64,000 nucleotides of DNA from Leuctra nigra. Its lineage: Eukaryota > Arthropoda > Insecta > Plecoptera > Leuctridae. Positions 1 through 9,457 of this stretch are shown one piece after another. Where the stretch lies: positions 28,056,345 to 28,120,344 of the forward strand of contig OW203762.1 in NCBI GenBank assembly GCA_934045905.1, given 5' to 3'. The position numbers and the translations under genes are program-made. The notes beneath the pieces are model-generated. The model had not been told where the DNA came from. It saw nothing but the letters and a program-made list of their open reading frames with translations, and did no database searches. The first letter of the stretch is position 1. Every line of letters begins with the position of its first letter.

Positions 1-2018
1 AAAGATAAATGAAAACTTTTAGCTCAATCGCTTAAAATTATTCATCCTTAAAACACAGGGTCTGCAAAGTTAACCTGATTTGTATTTTAATTACGAGTTA
101 ACGAAGTTCGGGTCTCCAGTATCGAATTCAAAACTTTTGAACTTCAATTACAGATTTCGAGCAGAGAAGTAAAAGTCTACGTTGAACGTATTCGACAAAA
201 AGTGCTTTATTATTTATATATTCGATTTCATGTAAACCCATATAATTATCAATACGAGGAAAAAATAGATATCACGATAGCTGGATGCAATGCAAGTTTG
301 AGAAAGGAGAGTCAACTTTGAATTAAACGGGAAAGTTAATTGCTCCCTCGGATTAAGCTCTGACTTCAGACTTGGTTTAATCCCAGTTCTATCTTGGATG
401 CAAAATTAATTCCAACTTAGATATTCCTTTCAAGCCTTCTGTGTTTCGCTAATTCTTGTTAATTGCACCAAAATTAGGTCAAAACGTATTGCATAATGTT
501 GCTTATTTCATTTGCGGTAAAGTTGAACACAATCCTCAACTCATATGTTTATTAATAATATCTGACATTTTGTCAAATGTTACCGGTTTAATTGTGGATG
601 AAAAATTCAAATAAATTCGTTCCGGCTTTATGTTTCCGCGAAAACCAAATTTCCGTGCAAATAAATAAACCCTTCGATACTAATAGTCAGGGTGGGGGGG
701 GGGGGGAGAGGTTACACCGCCCTAGAATACCACACTTCCGTTGTGATATATTTTCACCACCAAGATGATTATTTCTTGAAAATGTCAGGAGCAGATCTGC
801 GCTCGCTTCGCTCGACTAGCACGGAAAATTCCCCACACAATTTACAATAACATTGAAAGTTCCATTCATATACATTTCAAGAATTGTAGGTTTTACTGAG
901 AATTTAGAAAATGTCAAGTTTCTTAATATGGATTTTTTGCTACATTACTACACATTTTTAAAAAAAAAATCTTCATGCAAAGTCATTTTAATTTCTCCGT
1001 GGCATTGTTTTTAATTTTTACAAAAATTAACTTATGATTTTTTAATAATTTTTAGACACTGGTAGGTACTTGTTTATTTGTGCACTTGTACACCTAGTTG
1101 AGTGTCTGAAAGGGATATTATAGGGCAAAATGAATAACATTACCTTCACCGAGCTAATTAGTTTCAGTATTTAAATTTAAACAAATGGAAACTTCCCGAG
1201 GACACAAATAACATACGATACGATGCTGTTATCATAATTACAAAATACAATAATTTTGTTGTATTTGTTGTGACATTGCATTAGTCATATCTTCCCACAT
1301 CTGATATTATAGTAAATAAAATGTATATCGTGATTAATTAATTAATTATAATATGTCTCTCATGTACTTCCCTTGGATACCGATCCATAGTAACATCCAA
1401 ACAACAAAGTATATGGCTCCTCACTCTATGGTGGTCAGAGTACATGTAGCCACAGCTTTAAATCGGGCAGGATAATTTGTAACCTACCATGGTAACAGCC
1501 TAGATGAGTAAAGCCAAATGGTTTGCTCATCCTGGCTAAAGGACACATTATTGTGACGTTGTAAAACTAGAGAACATTGTTTTGAATCACGGCTCAAGAT
1601 CAACACAAAATTTAACAGATTAAACACACGAACGGACAAATGATAGCAAAGCATCTGCAGTTACGTTAGGAGTGAAAGGGTGGAATCATTTCAATCCTTT
1701 TTTCAGGAGATCACTAAAAATTATACGTCTGCCATTGTCTATAATCCTATTTGCAATGGTTGTTTGTTGTATTGATTTTTTTGTGATTACTAAACAATTT
1801 CATAAACCTTTAGGATTGAGAATAGCTGAAAGCAGGTATTTTTTGAGATTTCCTAAAAAAAACATTAAAAATAAATTTGACTTCTGTACATCTACTCAAC
1901 AGTACAGAAGGTATGATACTACTTTATTACATAATTTCGGGTAAAACTTGTTATATTTATTGTTTCAAGTTTGTCTCAATACATTATGTTTATTGCTCCA
2001 AATATTTCCCCGTGTAAT
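1..2018. other. AT-rich non-coding stretch
   Basis: No convincing gene is visible. The stretch holds a 13-base G run at 694-706, a small palindromic GCTCGCTTCGCTCG-type motif near 800, and an (ATTA)n-like tract near 1333-1352. The open frames present are short and use AT-rich, low-complexity codons, as expected by chance. Confidence 0.6.
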
Positions 2019-2450
2019 TCAAACATGTGCCGGTTTGATGTCCCGATTAAGTTCCAACATGGCCGCCACTCGGGTGTTATCTTTACACCTATATCGCGAC
2101 ATAAACCAGTCCTCATGAATGCGCCATGTGCTCTTCTGATTCCCACTCTTGCACTCGCGAGCTTCAGGTCCATTACGTGTTGCGAGTAACACAACACGGC
2201 GCTCGAGCTCCCCTGACAAATGTCCTGTTGAAAGAGCCGAGTGCTGTTGTGTTGAAAGTTCCACAGAGTGCAGTTGGAACTCGGGATTGAACTTGGAAAG
2301 CTCCTGCCGATTCTCGAGGGACAACTTCTTTCCCATTACATTGGCATTAATTAAGTCACGACTGTCGTTGGGGTTCGCCATGTGTAAAGAAGATTCTCTT
2401 TTGTTCCTAGGTGTTGGCTCGTGAGTTTGTATAATTGAAATTGAAGACAT
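2019..2450 (-). CDS. candidate coding exon, unknown product
   Basis: This is a 143-codon minus-strand frame with a true ATG at 2450 and a second in-frame ATG shortly after that begins MANPNDSRDLINAN. I do not recognise a family. The middle part is hydrophilic with a balanced composition (SLENRQELSKFNPEFQLHS), more protein-like than most frames here. A possible splice donor (CAAC followed by GTAATG) lies after the residues ERRVVLLAT, so the real exon, if there is one, may be shorter. No promoter or partner exon could be linked to it. By rough reckoning, one frame of this size on both strands of 64 kb of AT-rich DNA is close to chance expectation, so it may be nothing. Confidence 0.22.
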   Translation of the reverse strand: MSSISIIQTHEPTPRNKRESSLHMANPNDSRDLINANVMGKKLSLENRQELSKFNPEFQLHSVELSTQQHSALSTGHLSGELERRVVLLATRNGPEARECKSGNQKSTWRIHEDWFMSRYRCKDNTRVAAMLELNRDIKPAHV

Positions 2451-4594
2451 GAATTGATTGCGGCAGTACGTATAGTGTTTTCCATGCTAATATTATCTTT
2501 TGGAAATTAAAATTCATGAAATACATAGCTGAAGGTTAGGAGAACTTGGAAAATGATGTGCTGCAAATAGATAAAAAGAGACGCACGGGACCCCAAGTAG
2601 AGAAAATAGATAGCAGCACTCACTCACTTTTGGAGGCCAACGTTGGAGGTTACACAGTGTCATGTCAACCATGTTGGGTTTTAAATTCGCAAGTTTGCTT
2701 TATTACTGATGATTCTGTTCGTAATTACGATATCCTTATCTTATTCAACACTTTATTGGTTGTAAAAGTAGTTATATAGATATAAGCAAAAATACGATAA
2801 TTAAAGTAGCATGGCAGTAGAATTGAAATGGTTGATGTAAGGTTATGCTTAGTTATAACCTACCATTAATAAAATTAGTGTTGTACTAAACAACAATATC
2901 ATATAAAATGAACATTTAAGCTATACTCTAGTTCCATTACAAACTACATTGTAAACACCTAGTATGTACTTCTACTTATTATCACATATTTTCTACTAAG
3001 AGAGGCGTTTTGAAGGTAGAGCAATCCAATAAACGTTTGATATAGTGAAGTAAGACGAAAGTTTCCAATTCATAGCTTTCATGTCCCGTCACGCATTGTT
3101 GAGGCGGCCATTTTATTGGCACATGTCAGGATGACTGTAAATCTGTGTTTTTGGTATTAGCTTATAGTTTCAATTTCCCATCATGTTGAAAAGAACTGTT
3201 ATGATAAGCAAAAGAATCACTCATTTTGCAAAATATCCTCGATTAACACCATTTTCAAGTTAAAGATATCTGTGCCAACACAATGGCCGCCACGTAACTC
3301 GGAGTAAAGATATTTTTTTTGCATTGTTGAAGTAGAACAGGAGCTCGAGGATGTGGAATCATTTATTTCAGTTCGTGCGACGCTTCAAGTCGGCAGTGTT
3401 TTGCTAATGTGCCTGAAGGATAATTCGAGAGATCTTATCTGTCCTTCGCGTCTCAGCTTTCAGAGTAAGTTCAAGTTAATTGGAGAAGAAGACTGAGTGA
3501 TCGATAATCTATTAGCCCCCTCCTTCCCCCTCCCTCCTGTTTCCAACCCCCTCCCCTTGATCGTCGCGATACTGATCATCGGACTGTCTTGCCGAGTCTA
3601 ATCTATCCGTTATCACCGAATATGTAACTTGACGCGTTTCCATCAGCAATTTGTTGAGTTAACATGAAGTTGATTGATACATTATTGCCTTGGAGATGAT
3701 AATTTATCACGAAATATAATAAGGCAAATTTATTTTTTACATATTTTCAGATGAATTGTGATTATGCTACTTCAAACTAATGTTGTATCATCAAATATTT
3801 AAAATAATGAGTATATGAGTGGAAGCAAAACTGGCTATCTCATTCTCCATTTCGAAAGTTCGGACAGCAAATTTCTGTACTTATAGCCAGTTATTATTAC
3901 TTATTAAACTCAGGCACAAGAGTTTTCAATCAACGTTTTGAAAAGAGAGATTTGGTCTGGTCACCTTGTAGGTATTCTATTTAAAGATGGAGGAATGAAT
4001 GCAATTTAGAATTACTAAATTTTGTTGAAGAAGGTCTGTTTTTCGCTTATCAAAAGAACAGCCATGAAAGCCGACGCCAAGACTTTTCTATGTTATTTTA
4101 ATTAAAATCAGTTTGAGAAATACGAAACTACTTGCTGCCCATTTAGTAAGTTTATGAAGTGCGATGTTGAGGTTAAAGTTTACGTTGCGACGTTAATTAC
4201 ATCGCGAGTCGACATCAGTGCTGCCAACTTGACGGCGCTGCATTTTCCAGCTTTTGTTGCGGAGAATTCTCAGCCAGGAACGGCCGAGAAAAACTAGATT
4301 CAATTAAAAACTTCTCAATGAATTATGATTTAATATTTTATCGTTGATTTGAGTTCATTCTTCAATAACAATGTGGTACGATAGAGTTGGAAACACTCTT
4401 GACTTTTGCAGTTGACATACACCATTGTTCTGCAAACTGCAAAAGTAATGCCCCTTTAATTTAAAACCGCTTGCTGACCATTTTCTATAATTAAAGTTGT
4501 AAGTTACCTGGAACCTGTTTCTTAGTGATATTATGTAAGCTCAATACCAGATGTCAAAAGCTTTAACTTTATGGGTAAATAAGCTTTAACTTTA
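2451..4594. other. AT-rich non-coding stretch
   Basis: No gene is seen. It contains a pyrimidine-rich C/T tract at about 3514-3560 and two YY1-like motifs (GGCGGCCATTTT near 3103 and AATGGCCGCC near 3283). A duplicated AAGCTTTAACTTTA lies just before the inverted-repeat element at 4595. Confidence 0.5.
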
Positions 4595-4781
4595 GGTTTG
4601 TTCGTTTATGCTGTCATAACCTGTCACAATTCCTGCCAAAAACTGACATCTTCTACAACTCACATGTGATGGAGTATTGCATTGTGGAGGTCACTGCAAC
4701 TCTAAAGTTAGTCAGGTATCCATAGAGAGTAGCAGTTATACTTATAAGTGTGGCAAGTTTTGGTAGCAGCACGAACAAACC
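4595..4781. mobile_element. short inverted-repeat element, Harbinger-like MITE
   Basis: A 187-bp unit is bounded by GGTTTGTTCGT on the left and its reverse complement ACGAACAAACC on the right. The GG start followed by TGTTCG resembles PIF/Harbinger termini. The flanking trinucleotides are TTA on the left and TTT on the right, so the expected 3-bp duplication is imperfect. There is no coding capacity. The class is an inference from the termini only. Confidence 0.4.
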
Positions 4782-4842
4782 TTTTATTGGTATTGTATAA
4801 ACACAAGGTATAGTTTTCAATTTGGAAAACAAAACTTCATTT

Positions 4843-5101
4843 AAACATTTTGGTTGTCAGAGACAACCAGATAATGTTTGAAATGGTTTATTGTAATACG
4901 GAGATTCTCTTGATATATTGGTCACTCTTGGCTAGGTGACAGCAATTCTACCAGGTTGTTAAAGTTTCACTGTGTGAATTGAAACAAAGGCATATGTTTT
5001 GTCAAAGAATCGTAATTTAAAAGTCCAGAGGACTTTTTTACAACTACGATTTCATTGATTTAGAAAGAGAATCGCCTTCTCAAAGAAATCTCTCCGTATT
5101 C
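4843..5101. repeat. two AGA-triloop hairpins and a foldback unit
   Basis: A hairpin at 4843-4879 pairs GGTTGTC with GACAACC across the loop AGA, with flanking AAACATT and AATGTTT also pairing. A second hairpin at about 5008-5051 pairs AAAAGTCC with GGACTTTT, again across AGA, with outer AATCGTA and TACGATT pairing. The second sits inside imperfect inverted repeats that start TAATACGGAGA at 4894 and end TCTCCGTATTC at 5101, so 4894-5101 is probably a small foldback element. Confidence 0.4.
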
Positions 5102-5889
5102 GAAATGACGTCATTGTGTTTGGCGCAACGGATCTTATTGAAATGTAAAATCGTATTCATTTTCGACCAACCTCGTCGGCTCCACGAAGTAATAAAAGAA
5201 GCAGTCATGCGTAAGACCATTGGTCGGTGGCGGTGGCACTGACGTCACAACTTTAGGAGTTTTGCACAATTCATAATATAATATTATTGCAGTGAACGCT
5301 ATATGTAAAATATTACCAACACTTGGCTGAGTTTATTCGCGCGAGCTTTTCGTACGACCAAGCTCGGCTTTTGGCGTATCTACTTTGCATCATATTGTCA
5401 CAAAACCATTATCCTTTTTGTGTGCGTCGTTAGACCGTATAGAACAGCTTGGGATTATTTCAAATTTCATTTGATATTAGCAAAGGCGAGTTCAGCGAAA
5501 CTCCGATAATATTGCCCATGATAGTAAATCATGTTTCAACAATGGCTCAGCCCATTTGTAAAGAAAATCTAACCACTCGTTGATTAATCGTACTGTTGTA
5601 GAGAAAAACACACAAAAATAAAACAACAGTAGAATAGGTAAATTTACAAGTTATTTATGAAGAAAGTTAGACGATGATTTGACGCAATTTATGTTTAACG
5701 AATTATGGAATTTTTTGGCTGTTGCCATAACAATAGCCCTGCTCAATTGTTATAATTTAATAGACATTAAAATATTAGCCCTGAAACAAATAAAATACAA
5801 ATAACTAAAACAAAAGGTTATTAATTTCGTATGGTTTTATTATTGGAACATATAATACAAGTAAACAATATGTAGGAACAAGAAAACAA
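5102..5889. other. non-coding, part probably retrotransposon 3' untranslated region
   Basis: No open gene. The last 150-200 bases, read on the minus strand, follow the retrotransposon relic and contain an AATAAAACCATACG stretch, which could be the polyadenylation region of that element. The rest is unexplained. Confidence 0.35.
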
Positions 5890-6165
5890 ATTATACATTT
5901 AAATTATCAAGCCATTAGATCGCTTCTTATGTCAGATGTAAGATATCTTCCTTCTCTCCTGTGAAGGCCAGCACGGGACAACTGTTCATGATGTGTTCGG
6001 TTGTCTGCTTCGGATGTCCGCAGACACCACTCGGAGTGTCCGAAAAGTTCCATTTGTGCATTAAATAATTGCACCTCCCATGTTGAGTTCTTAACCTCTT
6101 CAGGTTGCACCTGTTCAGGTTCAGGAGAGCCGGTCTCGGTTGTCGAAGTCATAAACTGGGCTGCT
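5890..6165 (-). pseudogene. non-LTR retrotransposon ORF2 C-terminal relic
   Basis: Read on the minus strand from about 6126, one frame gives LNLNRCNLKRLRTQHGRC, then HKWNFSDTPSGVCGH, then TTEHIMNSCPVLAFTG, then LHLT, stop, EAI, stop, WLDNLN. This is the C-terminal cysteine/histidine pattern (C-x-C/G-H...H-x(3-4)-C plus the LTPEA-x-WL-x-NLD ending) found in the ORF2 proteins of jockey-like and related LINEs, downstream of the reverse transcriptase domain. Two in-frame stops break the last segment. A small duplicated AACCTGAA segment near 6100-6125 has disturbed the N-terminal side, where residues resembling YDFDNRDRLS lie in another frame up to about 6165. The reverse transcriptase and endonuclease domains are not recognisable upstream. 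This is a dead, 5'-truncated copy. Confidence 0.75.
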
Positions 6166-6505
6166 CCGATGAGTCTCTTCTCATTGGCTATTCCATAGTT
6201 CCATAGTTATAAAATGTTTGATGTATTGCCGGCGGTGGAGGTGCCGAGTAACTCCTAAACGCAACCCTCAGTACAGAAATGTGCTGCGGGGTGCATCGCT
6301 GTCGTCTACTATTATGAGCTACGTATTTTATACTCGTCCATAACATCAATATATGCATGTACAATATCGACAATGTTATATTGGTTTTGGTCACGTGAAT
6401 TTTCCGATAGCTTTAAGCTATTTTCCGAACGCCTAATTGGAAATGTCGAGTTCATTGAATTTCAGCTTCAAAACATAGTTCACCTTTCCATCCGCGTTAT
6501 GTAAA
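6166..6505. other. possible degraded 5' continuation of the LINE relic
   Basis: No frame is intact. A CGGCACCTCCAC motif lies on the minus strand near 6236, and the same motif recurs elsewhere in the window. The segment may belong to the retrotransposon but shows no recognisable protein motif. Confidence 0.3.
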
Positions 6506-6705
6506 TCCCAGAAAAAAACACTCCGTGTAAAAAAGGCAGCCAAGTCTCTTTACTTTAAAAAAATTCAACACCGAAAAGGAGTGATATCAAAAAAGGAGCC
6601 AAGTCAATGACATTTCCAAATATTTAATCGTATCTTTGAAATAAAAGTATAAACACCGAGAAATACTTTACAAAAGGACTTGGCGCATCGTTTTTTTAAA
6701 GACAT
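6506..6705 (+). repeat. left arm of perfect 200-bp inverted repeat
   Basis: It starts TCCCAGAAAAAAACACTCC. It matches the reverse complement of 7589-7788 at every position I could compare, with no indel. Landmarks shared with copy B are ACACTCCGTGT, GCCAAGTCTCTT, AGTGATATCAAAAAA and CTTGGCGCATCG. Confidence 0.9.
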
Positions 6706-6986
6706 CATTCTATCCTAAAAGTGGAAAGAAATTTACAAGTAGGTACATTTTCCTCTTTCTATTAGAGCCAGAATCTATGAATCAAGCTACTTTTAGTAAT
6801 GACTATTTTATAGTTTTGTCAATGGCGATAGAAGCATGATTTTATGCTGTAATATATAAGTAATATAAGGGTGAAAGAATTACATAACAATTGGAAGTGG
6901 TGAGAATGTAGGTTTCTTTGGAAAACTTCCATGGAGTCAGGAGTCAGGATCCTCATCAGTGTGTTGTGTCTAATGTCCGCCCGTCC

Positions 6987-7059
6987 GATCGGGTAGCTCA
7001 GTTGGTAGAGCTCTCGCCCGGCAAGTGAGAGGTCCCAAGTTCGTGCCCCGGTTCGGTCG
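6987..7059 (+). tRNA. tRNA-Ala-like sequence (GGC), probably SINE-derived pseudo-tRNA
   Basis: A 73-base cloverleaf can be drawn. The acceptor GATCGGG pairs with TTCGGTC (with G-T pairs), positions 8-9 are TA, and the D stem is GCTC/GAGC around AGTTGGTA. The anticodon stem is CTCGC/GTGAG around CCGGCAA (anticodon GGC, alanine), followed by a 5-base variable region, a T loop TTCGTGC and a discriminator G. Defects are C in place of the invariant T33, two mismatches in the T stem CCAAG/CCCGG, and a changed B box. This suggests a decayed tRNA-derived retroposon head, not a working gene. It is flanked by inverted GTGTGTTGTG and CACAACACAC, and lies inside the loop of the large palindrome. Confidence 0.6.
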
Positions 7060-7588
7060 GATATTTTTCACAACACACATCCCTTCATATCAATTGGAAG
7101 TGGGCTCATACATATTCTTGCAGTACTGTTAATATGGCGATATTAGACTGGTATCTTTTCATAATTTGATCTTGACTGAAGGAAATCATGAAACGTTGTC
7201 AAATAATTACTAACTAATGGAACACAATTATATATTTTTGAAGTGTCAAGTGTATAAAGTTAAATTTTTTAATAGAAATTCAATATGACTGTCTTCTTTG
7301 TGAAATGTATTTTTATAAAATGTGTATTAATAGAAATTGTTACATGATGAGAAGGTATAACGCATGATGAGACTTAATTATATTCACCACGAAACAATAT
7401 TACGAAGATAACTATTGTGTATATTTATAGAAAGCATAGACAACAAGTTTCATAGCGTATATATTCATATAGAAAATATTTTAAAGAAGGTATGTATAAT
7501 ATGTACCTAATTGAAAGATGTTTCCCTATTATTCTAAACATTCAAAATGACGGTTGTATATAAATGGCACATGCTTATGAATAGAAAA

Positions 7589-7788
7589 ATGTCTTTAAAA
7601 AAACGATGCGCCAAGTCCTTTTGTAAAGTATTTCTCGGTGTTTATACTTTTATTTCAAAGATACGATTAAATATTTGGAAATGTCATTGACTTGGCTCCT
7701 TTTTTGATATCACTCCTTTTCGGTGTTGAATTTTTTTAAAGTAAAGAGACTTGGCTGCCTTTTTTACACGGAGTGTTTTTTTCTGGGA
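7589..7788 (-). repeat. right arm of perfect 200-bp inverted repeat
   Basis: This is the exact reverse complement of 6506-6705. It ends at CTGGGA, and the family-shared sequence GGGATATCA continues past the arm into the spacer before the 118-bp array. Confidence 0.9.
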
Positions 7789-7959
7789 TATCACTTCTTT
7801 TGTTAGTTTATTCATACAGCTTGTAGCACAGCTTGTGTCCGTGCAAGAACTTATTTCTTTAAAAAAATACGCCTATGCCGATTTGGATACTTAGAAAAGT
7901 TGCGTTTGGTATATAAGATTAAAATAATTATCCAAGAAGAATAGCTTTAAGTTTCGTTA

Positions 7960-8520
7960 CAATCGGTCCAGCCGTTTTCGATATATGACGTCACTTCCGG
8001 TTTTAGCAATGGCGGCCGAAAATAATGTCGTCTTGAATTCATAATTATTACTCCTACACATTTCCAAAATTTGGTTGCAATCGGTACAGCCGTTTTTGAT
8101 ATATGACGTCACTTCCGGTTTTAACAATGGCGGCCGAAAATAATGTCGTCTTGAATTCATAATTATTAGTACAACACATTTCCAAAATTTGGTTGCAATC
8201 GGTACAGCCATTTTCGATATATGACGTCACTTCCGGTTTTAACAATGGCGGCCGAAAATAATGTCGTCTTGAATTCATAATTATTAGTACAACACATTTC
8301 CAAAATTTGATTGCAATCGGTACAGCCATTTTCGATATTTGACGTCACTTCCGGTTTTAACAATGGCGGCCGAAAATAATGTCGTCTTGAATTCATAATT
8401 ATTAGTCCAACACATTTCCAAACTTAGGTTGCAATCGGTACAACCGTTTACGATATATGACGTCACTTCCGGTTTTAAAAATGGCCGCCGAGAACACTGC
8501 AACCTTGAATTTATAATTAT
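7960..8520 (+). repeat. 118-bp tandem repeat array with CRE/ETS/YY1-like motifs
   Basis: TGACGTCACTTCCGG begins at 7986, 8104, 8222, 8340 and 8458, each exactly 118 bp apart. Each unit also carries a CGGTCCAGCCG-type or CGGTACAGCC-type box before the CRE. Just after it comes AATGGCGGCCGA (AATGGCCGCCGA in the last unit), and an ATAATTATTA stretch follows. Because 118 is not a multiple of three, the overlapping minus-strand frames across the array are a by-product and not a protein. Confidence 0.9.
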
Positions 8521-9130
8521 TTACAAAGTACGTTTACTTATATCTATTTTAAAGTATAATGTGGTGAATTTAGCGTCATTTAGCATATTTATGACGTCAT
8601 TTCCGGTATAGGTCATAAAATGTGTGACGTCATTTCCGGTTTCGATATTTGAATCATCAAATATTACTGATTACATAAAGTTGACCGTCTAAATCGTTTA
8701 GCGCTGGTTTTGTTCTAATCTGTTTAGCCGTTTTTGAGACATGATGTCACTTCCGGTTTCAAAATGGCGGCTTCCGGTTGGTTTTATAACAAGTCAAATG
8801 AAATATCAAAAGTACAAACGTTACATAAATATCAAGACAATCGGATCAACAGTTGTTGCTGAAATGCAAATCGATGTATATTAAATTTCATGACGTCATT
8901 TCCGGTTTATTTAAAATAATGTTCGGTCTTTTGATATTAATAATCCATATAGATGACCGTCTGAAACGATTGGCGCAAATTTCGTTCCGATCGGTCCAAC
9001 CGTTGACGAAATATGACGTCACTTCCGGTTTCAAAATGGCGGCACAAAAAATTCATGGGGACAAGGTTAAATCAGACGCCAAAAGTGCACACGTGGTAAA
9101 AATGTGAGATCAATCGGTTCAGCCGTTTAG
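8521..9130 (+). repeat. diverged continuation of the CRE/ETS repeat array
   Basis: Further TGACGTCA (TGATGTCA at 8742) plus TTCCGG cores occur at 8592, 8625, 8742, 8891 and 9014, at irregular spacing. Two of them are followed by AAAATGGCGGC. A CGGTCCAACCG or CGGTTCAGCCG box accompanies several. These are older or rearranged relatives of the 118-bp unit and resemble the three cores present in copy B. Confidence 0.75.
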
Positions 9131-9457
9131 GCTGTGGCCTGTTTACCGGATTTTAGCTCCAGCCTACTACTACTACTAAGATTATTATTATGAAAACCGC
9201 CCTAAAACACAGTTTTCACGGCCCTCTAGCGCGCAAAGGGCGTAACCTATTGTTCCCAAATTTAGTATATGTTGTAGGGTGGGCCATAGCTCGAAATTAA
9301 GATATTTCGCAACAATGTGAGATTTCTCAATTTTAAGATCCAGTAGGCCGAAAATGCCACTTTGATGCTTACAGTAAAAGTGGGTTTGCTCCAGCCTTTA
9401 TATGAGAGTGTGCGCGCGCCGTACGACTTGGCTGGCGTGGAGCGACCGCTCCACTAG
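9130..9457 (+). repeat. conserved tail of the composite element with terminal hairpin
   Basis: It is homologous to the reverse complement of about 52111-52330. Shared landmarks are GGGTGGGCCATAGCTC, CAACAATGTGAGAT, CCAGTAGGCCGAAAATGCCA and the alternating GCGCGCGC stretch. It ends with GTGGAGCGACCGCTCCAC (7-bp stem, 4-base loop) immediately followed by TAG. The two copies diverge right after CTAGAT, which marks the boundary. Confidence 0.75.

Larger units (their letters stand above)
6506..9457 (+). mobile_element. composite palindromic element, copy A
   Basis: About 2.95 kb. It begins with a 200-bp inverted repeat (6506-6705 and 7589-7788) enclosing 883 bp that contain a tRNA-Ala-like sequence. 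A 118-bp repeat array and diverged relatives follow (about 7960-9130), then a roughly 200-bp tail ending in the hairpin GTGGAGCGACCGCTCCAC and CTAG at 9454-9457. The shorter copy B at 52111-53421 has the same order in reverse orientation. It is homologous in the tail, in the repeat motifs and in sequence immediately outside the inverted repeat (GGGATATCA, TTAGTTTATT, AAAAATACGCC). So the inverted repeat is part of the family and not a later insertion. No protein-coding frame or clear target duplication is seen. A Helitron-like origin is possible but not shown. Confidence 0.7.

Noticed and set aside
6987..7059. Functional tRNA-Ala gene
   Set aside because: Position 33 is C, the T stem has two mismatches and the B box is altered, so a working tRNA is unlikely although the fold is recognisable.
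7957..8502. Overlapping minus-strand frames with the repeated peptide NGCTDCNQILEM
   Set aside because: They are translations of the 118-bp array. The period is not divisible by three and the frames shift from unit to unit, so no protein repeat is maintained.
7960..8520. Regularly spaced repeats as a CRISPR-like array
   Set aside because: The whole 118-bp unit is repeated, with no unique spacers, and the setting is eukaryotic.
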